Source: Echiichthys vipera (taxonomy: Eukaryota > Chordata > Actinopteri > Perciformes > Trachinidae). From it: a stretch of DNA of 64,000 bases. The notes beneath the pieces were generated by a model. The model worked only from the letters and a program-made list of their open reading frames with translations, made no database searches and had not been told where the DNA came from. Location: assembly GCA_963691815.1 (NCBI GenBank), contig OY829668.1, positions 15,677,643 to 15,741,642 of the forward strand. The letters run 5' to 3'. The position numbers and the translations under genes are program-made. Of the stretch, positions 57,835-64,000 are shown one piece after another (position 1 is the first letter of the stretch; each line of letters opens with the position of its first letter).

Positions 57835-57906
57835 GGTTCCTTGGTGTAAAGGTTAGCACTCTGGTTTCTGACTCCAGTGATCTGAGTTTAAATCTCAGTG
57901 GAACCT
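57835..57906 (+). tRNA. Gln1, array unit 18
   Basis: Same body. Its terminator is changed from GCATTTTTG to GCACTTTTG, leaving T4 (near 57942). Confidence 0.5.
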
Positions 57907-58536
57907 ATGGCTAAGCTAAAATATACAGTGACCCTTTGCACTTTTGTAGCTCTAGGTTTCACTTGCTGTTTTTCTAATGTAGAAGAATCCTCATCAACTT
58001 CCAAGAATAAGGATTAGCCTTTCTACTTGTAAGGGGCATGCTTCTGACACTTTTGTGGTTCCTTGGTGTAAGGGTTAGCACCTTGGTTTCTGACTACAGT
58101 GATGTTAGTTTAAATCTCTCTTGTTTGCTGTCGACACTTGGTCACACAGATTCCTCTCATTGCCAAGGCAGTAAGCACTTATTTGATTTCGTTTATAGCT
58201 ACAGAAAACCTACAAACATAGCGATAGCCACCTTTGTCTAGGTTAAACATACAACAGCAAGTCAAGGATCTTGGTTAGTAGTATTCATTTAAGCTCTAAT
58301 TTAATATTCTATCATTCCAGTATGTCTTCCATTGTTAAACATCTCTTGTCACCTCAGAATTCCCTGATTTGGAAGGAAATGCCAGGTAGGACTGTGAAAG
58401 CGCATTATCCTAACGACTAGACAATAAGGGAACCGCAGCAACGGGAAGATTGACATGAGAGCTATTAAGCAACTGATAGCCTTTCCTAAAATGTACTTTC
58501 ATTTCTGAAGTTCTACCGGCTTCTTAAACATGAGGA

Positions 58537-58608
58537 TTCCCTGACCGGGAATCGAACCCAGGCCGCGGCGGTGAAAGCGCCGAATCCTAGCCACTAGACC
58601 ATCAGGGA
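58537..58608 (-). tRNA. tRNA-Glu(TTC), array unit 18
   Basis: Body as unit 1. AAAA at 58488..58491 gives a minus-strand T4 about 45 nt downstream, which most other units lack. Confidence 0.84.
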
Positions 58609-59108
58609 CTGTGTTAAAGGAAAAAATGACATGAAACAAGGAATCGGCACCCTGTCTCAAAATGTACAGTTCAAATAAAGGACAGGGATCCGTTGTCATC
58701 TCATCGTTCCCGGACTGGGAAAAAAACCAGGGCCGCAGCAGTGAAGGCGGCGTATCCTAGCCACTACACAATCAGGGAACCGCTGCAATAGTAAGAATGA
58801 CATATGTTCCTGCAGAATAAACTAGCTGCTAAACACAGCCTCCAAAAAGGTGACTAATCTCAACTGTCGACATGGTCTTAACCTTCTCCAAATTGCCATC
58901 ATCATCCATCAAATTAATTATGTCCTTTTTTCATTTGAATTTGGGCCAACTTAGCTTCATTGAACCGATTTTCCTTTGTTGTCTGTCTTCCATAACTGTA
59001 GCTCTAGGTTTCACTTGCTGTATTTCTAATGTAGTAGAATCTTCATCAACTTCCAAGATTAAGGATTATCCTTTCAACTTGTAAGGGGCATGCTTCTGAC
59101 ACTTTTGT

Positions 59109-59180
59109 GGTTCCTTGGTGTAAAGGTTAGCACTCTGGTTTCTGACTCCAGTGATCTGAGTTTAAATCTCAGTGGAACCT
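59109..59180 (+). tRNA. Gln1, array unit 19
   Basis: Same sequence as unit 1 Gln1. Confidence 0.5.
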
Positions 59181-59810
59181 ATGGCTAAGCTAAAATATAC
59201 AGTGACCCTTTGCATTTTTGTAGCTCTAGGTTTCACTTGCTGTTTTTCTAATGTAGAAGAATCCTCATCAACTTCCAAGAATAAGGATTAGCCTTTCTAC
59301 TTGTAAGGGGCATGCTTCTGACACTTTTGTGGTTCCTTGGTGTAAGGGTTAGCACCTTGGTTTCTGACTACAGTGATGTGAGTTTAAATCTCTCTTGTTT
59401 GCTGTCGACACTTGGTCACACAGATTCCTCCAATTGCCAAGGCAGTAAGCACTTATTTGATTTCTTTTATAGCTACAGAAAACCTACAAACATAGCGATA
59501 GCCACCTTTGTCTAGGTTAAACATAAAACAGCAAGTCAAGGATCTTGGTTAGTAGTATTCATTTAAGCTCTAATTTAATATTCTATCATTCCAGTATGTC
59601 TTCCATTGTTAAACATCTCTTGTCACCTCAGAATTCCCTGATTTGGAAGGAAATGCCAGGTAGGACTGTGAAAGCGCATTATCCTAACGACTAGACAATA
59701 AGGGAACCGCAGCAACGGGAAGATTGACATGAGAGCTATTAAGCAACTGATAGCCTTTCCTGAAACGTACTTTCATTTCTGAAGTTCTACTGGCTTCTTA
59801 AACATGAGCA

Positions 59811-59882
59811 TTCCCTGACCGGGAATCGAACCCAGGCCGCGGCGGTGAAAGCACCGAATCCTAGCCACTAGACCATCAGGGA
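59811..59882 (-). tRNA. tRNA-Glu(TTC), array unit 19
   Basis: Anticodon TTC with the 30-40 U-G pair, matching unit 17, 2,549 bp to the left. Confidence 0.82.
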
Positions 59883-60383
59883 CTGTGTTAAAGGAAAAAA
59901 TGACATGAAACAAGCAATCGGCACCCTGTCTCAAAATGTACAGTTCAAATAAAGGACAGGGATCCGTTGTCATCTCATCGTTCCCGGACTGGGAAAAAAA
60001 CCAGGGCCGCAGCAGTAAAGGCGGCGTATCCTAGCCACTACACAATCAGGGAACCGCTGCAATAGTAAGAATGACATATGTTCCTGCAGAATCAACTAGC
60101 TGCTAAACACAGCCTCCAAAAAGGTGACTAATCTCAACTGTCGACATGGTCTTAACCATCTCCAAATTGCCATCATCATCCATCAAATTAATTATGTCCT
60201 TTTTTTCATCTGAATTTGGGCCAACTTAGCTTCCTTGAACCGATTTTCCTTTGTTGTCTGTCTTCCATAGCTGTAGCTCTAGGTTTCACTTGCTGTATTT
60301 CTAATGTAGCAGAATCTTCATCAACTTCCAAGATTAAGGATTAGCCTTTCAACTTGTAAGGGGCATGCTTCTGACACTTTTGT

Positions 60384-60455
60384 GGTTCCTTGGTGTAAAG
60401 GTTAGCACTCTGGTTTCTGACTCCAGTGATCTGAGTTTAAATCTCAGTGGAACCT
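60384..60455 (+). tRNA. Gln1, array unit 20
   Basis: Same body, with the T4 terminator variant (GCACTTTTG) shared with unit 18. Confidence 0.5.
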
Positions 60456-61085
60456 ATGGCTAAGCTAAAATATACAGTGACCCTTTGCACTTTTGTAGCT
60501 CTAGGTTTCACTTGCTGTTTTTCTAATGTAGAAGAATCCTCATCAACTTCCAAGAATAAGGATTAGCCTTTCTACTTGTAAGGGGCATGCTTCTGACACT
60601 TTTGTGGTTCCTTGGTGTAAGGGTTAGCACCTTGGTTTCTGACTACAGTGATGTTAGTTTAAATCTCTCTTGTTTGCTGTCGACACTTGGTCACACAGAT
60701 TCCTCTCATTGCCAAGGCAGTAAGCACTTATTTGATTTTGTTTATAGCTACAGAAAACCTACAAACATAGCGATAGCCACCTTTGTCTAGGTTAAACATA
60801 CAACAGCAAGTCAAGGATCTTGGTTAGTAGTATTCATTTAAGCTCTAATTTAATATTCTATCATTCCAGTATGTCTTCCATTGTTAAACATCTCTTGTCA
60901 CCTCAGAATTCCCTGATTTGGAAGGAAATGCCCGGTAGGACTGTGAAAGCGCATTATCCTAACGACTAGACAATAAGGGAACCGCAGCAACGGGAAGATT
61001 GACATGAGAGCTATTAAGCAACTGATAGCCTTTCCTAAAACGTACTTTCATTTCTGAAGTTCTACCGGCTTCTTAAACATGAGGA

Positions 61086-61157
61086 TTCCCTGACCGGGAA
61101 TCGAACCCAGGCCGCGGCGGTGAAAGCGCCGAATCCTAGCCACTAGACCATCAGGGA
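61086..61157 (-). tRNA. tRNA-Glu(TTC), array unit 20
   Basis: Body as unit 1. AAAA at 61037..61040 again gives a T4 about 45 nt downstream, matching unit 18, 2,549 bp to the left. Confidence 0.84.
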
Positions 61158-61657
61158 CTGTGTTAAAGGAAAAAATGACATGAAACAAGCAATCGGCACC
61201 CTGTCTCAAAATGTACAGTTCAAATAAAGGACAGGGATCCGTTGTCATCTCATCGTTCCCGGACTGGGAAAAAAACCAGGGCCGCAGCAGTGAAGGCGGC
61301 GTATCCTAGCCACTACACAATCAGGGAACCGCTGCAATAGTAAGAATGACATATGTTCCTGCAGAATCAACTAGCTGCTAAACACAGCCTCCAAAAAGGT
61401 GACTAATCTCAACTGTCGACATGGTCTTAACCATCTCCAAATTGCCATCATCATCCATCAAATTAATTATGTCCTTTTTTCATTTGAATTTGGGCCAACT
61501 TAGCTTCATTGAACCGATTTTCCTTTGTTGTCTGTCTTCCATAACTGTAGCTCTAGGTTTCACTTGCTGTATTTCTAATGTAGTAGAATCTTCATCAACT
61601 TCCAAGATTAAGGATTATCCTTTCAACTTGTAAGGGGCATGCTTCTGACACTTTTGT

Positions 61658-61729
61658 GGTTCCTTGGTGTAAAGGTTAGCACTCTGGTTTCTGACTCCAG
61701 TGATCTGAGTTTAAATCTCAGTGGAACCT
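61658..61729 (+). tRNA. Gln1, array unit 21
   Basis: Same sequence as unit 1 Gln1. Confidence 0.5.
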
Positions 61730-62359
61730 ATGGCTAAGCTAAAATATACAGTGACCCTTTGCATTTTTGTAGCTCTAGGTTTCACTTGCTGTTTTTCTGA
61801 TGTAGAAGAATCCTCATCAACTTCCAAGAATAAGGATTAGCCTTTCTACTTGTAAGGGGCATGCTTCTGACACTTTTGTGGTTCCTTGGTGTAAGGGTTA
61901 GCACCTTGGTTTCTGACTACAGTGATGTGAGTTTAAATCTCTCTTGTTTGCTGTCGACACTTGGTCACACGGATTCCTCCAATTGCCAAGGCAGTAAGCA
62001 CTTATTTGATTTCTTTTATAGCTACAGAAAACCTACAAACATAGCGATAGCCACCTTTGTCTAGGTTAAACATACAACAGCAAGTCAAGGATCTTGGTTA
62101 GTAGTATTCATTTAAGCTCTAATTTAATATTCTATCATTCCAGTATGTCTTCCATTGTTAAACATCTCTTGTCACCTCAGAATTCCCTGATTTGGAAGGA
62201 AATGCCAGGTAGGACTGTGAAAGCGCATTATCCTAACGACTAGACAATAAGGGAACCGTAGCAACGGGAAGATTGACATGAGAGCTATTAAGCAACTGAT
62301 AGCCTTTCCTGAAACGTACTTTCATTTCTGAAGTTCTACTGGCTTCTTAAACATGAGCA

Positions 62360-62431
62360 TTCCCTGACCGGGAATCGAACCCAGGCCGCGGCGGTGAAAG
62401 CGCCGAATCCTAGCCACTAGACCATCAGGGA
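62360..62431 (-). tRNA. tRNA-Glu(TTC), array unit 21
   Basis: Body as unit 1. Confidence 0.85.
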
Positions 62432-62932
62432 CTGTGTTAAAGGAAAAAATGACATGAAACAAGCAATCGGCACCCTGTCTCAAAATGTACAGTTCAAATA
62501 AAGGACAGGGATCCGTTGTCATCTCATCGTTCCTGGACTGGGAAAAAAAACAGGGCCGCAGCAGTAAAGGCGGCGTATCCTAGCCACTACACAATCAGGG
62601 AACCGCTGCAATAGTAAGAATGACATATGTTCCTGCAGAATCAACTAGCTGCTAAACACAGCCTCCAAAAAGGTGACTAATCTCAACTGTCGACATGGTC
62701 TTAACCATCTCCAAATTGCCATCATCATCCATCAAATTAATTATGTCCTTTTTTTCATCTGAATTTGGGCCAACTTAGCTTCCTTGAACCGATTTTCCTT
62801 TGTTGTCTGTCTTCCATAGCTGTAGCTCTAGGTTTCACTTGCTGTATTTCTAATGTAGCAGAATCTTCATCAACTTCCAAGATTAAGGATTAGCCTTTCA
62901 ACTTGTAAGGGGCATGCTTCTGACACTTTTGT

Positions 62933-63004
62933 GGTTCCTTGGTGTAAAGGTTAGCACTCTGGTTTCTGACTCCAGTGATCTGAGTTTAAATCTCAGTGGA
63001 ACCT
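62933..63004 (+). tRNA. Gln1, array unit 22
   Basis: Same sequence as unit 1 Gln1; last in the window. Confidence 0.5.
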
Positions 63005-63634
63005 ATGGCTAAGCTAAAATATACAGTGACCCTTTGCATTTTTGTAGCTCTAGGTTTCACTTGCTGTTTTTCTAATGTAGAAGAATCCTCATCAACTTCC
63101 AAGAATAAGGATTAGCCTTTCTACTTGTAAGGGGCATGCTTCTGACACTTTTGTGGTTCCTTGGTGTAAGGGTTAGCACCTTGGTTTCTGACTACAGTGA
63201 TGTTAGTTTAAATCTCTCTTGTTTGCTGTCGACACTTGGTCACACAGATTCCTCCCATTGCCAAGGCAGTAAGCACTTATTTGATTTCGTTTATAGCTAC
63301 AGAAAACCTACAAACATAGCGATAGCCACCTTTGTCTAGGTTAAACATACAACAGCAAGTCAAGGATCTTGGTTAGTAGTATTCATTTAAGCTCTAATTT
63401 AATATTCTATCATTCCAGTATGTCTTCCATTCTTAAACATCTCTTGTCACCTCAGAATTCCCTGATTTGGAAGGAAATGCCAGGTAGGACTGTGAAAGCG
63501 CATTATCCTAACGACTAGACAATAAGGGAACCGCAGCAACGGGAAGATTGACATGAGAGCTATTAAGCAACTGATAGCCTTTCCTGAAACGTACTTTCAT
63601 TTCTGAAGTTCTACTGGCTTCTTAAACATGAGGA

Positions 63635-63706
63635 TTCCCTGACCGGGAATCGAACCCAGGCCGCGGCGGTGAAAGCGCCGAATCCTAGCCACTAGACCAT
63701 CAGGGA
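63635..63706 (-). tRNA. tRNA-Glu(TTC), array unit 22
   Basis: Body as unit 1; last complete gene in the window. The GAGGATTCC 3'-flank variant is shared with units 18 and 20. Confidence 0.85.
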
Positions 63707-64000
63707 CTGTGTTAAAGGAAAAAATGACATGAAACAAGCAATCGGCACCCTGTCTCAAAATGTACAGTTCAAATAAAGGACAGGGATCCGTTGTCATCTC
63801 ATCGTTCCCGGACTGGGAAAAAAACCAGGGCCGCAGCAGTAAAGGCGGCGTATCCTAGCCACTACACAATCAGGGAACCGCTGCAATAGTAAGAATGACA
63901 TATGTTCCTGCAGAATCAACTAGCTGCTAAACACAGCCTCCAAAAAGGTGACTAATCTCAACTGTCGACATGGTCTTAACCATCTCCAAATTGCCATCAT

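Larger units (their letters stand above)
35646..64000. repeat. 1,275-bp tRNA tandem array, 22 units plus a partial one
   Basis: Landmarks recur at 1,275 bp (range 1,274-1,278; one unit is 1,402 because of a 127-bp internal duplication). Unit order on the plus strand: decayed Glu copy 2 (-), about 235 bp with the coding-like relic (-), Gln1 (+), Gln2 truncated (+), spacer, decayed Glu copy 1 (-), tRNA-Glu (-). Units differ by a few substitutions and fall into local subfamilies. The array continues past the window end. Confidence 0.97.

Noticed and set aside
35646..64000. CRISPR-like array
   Set aside because: Units are about 1,275 bp, repeats and 'spacers' are equally conserved, and the content is tRNA-like and eukaryotic.

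Overview
This is eukaryotic, non-coding, highly repetitive DNA, most likely from a ray-finned (teleost) fish. Reasons: canonical vertebrate-type nuclear tRNA-Glu genes with good A and B boxes; a Tc1/mariner-type element whose transposase start (basic RG-rich N-terminus, then a helix-turn-helix ending IIRRFREENR) is a type I associate with teleost genomes; an hAT-type element; and a long TATGTG microsatellite. I see no intact protein-coding gene. The open frames are short and lie inside repeats.

Layout. (1) 1..34527 is a tandem macrosatellite with a period of about 9.5 kb (9,491, 9,594 and 9,599 bp depending on the landmark). Each period is an ~8.4 kb spacer block (1..6780 partial, 7888..16271, 17379..25865, 26971..34527) plus one ~1.1 kb tRNA monomer (6781..7887, 16272..17378, 25866..26970). 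Copies A-C look nearly identical. The right half of copy D (from about 31,660) is clearly more diverged. (2) At 34528 copy D runs without interruption into a second array. From 35646 to the window end it is 22 complete ~1,275-bp units plus a partial one. Each unit carries a tRNA-Glu gene (minus strand), a tRNA-Gln-like gene (plus strand), a truncated second Gln copy and two decayed Glu-derived sequences.

The 8.4 kb block contains a 1,327-bp Tc1/mariner-like element with a two-exon transposase relic, an 861-bp non-autonomous hAT-like element (absent from copy D, which keeps the empty site), a 319-428 bp TATGTG microsatellite, a CpG-rich hairpin block and several families of internal direct repeats. 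Both junctions between block and tRNA monomer fall in the same place inside a decayed tRNA-Glu copy, and both carry the 11-mer ACAAAACCAGG. The simplest reading is that the 8.4 kb block was inserted into one tRNA monomer and the composite was then amplified.

The best tRNA candidates are the three tRNA-Glu(CTC) genes in copies A-C, which have fully paired stems. Most array copies are tRNA-Glu(TTC) with a T-stem G-U pair. The Gln-like genes have stem mismatches and an altered B box and are probably pseudogenes or weak genes. All coordinates were read by eye; no alignment or covariance search was run.
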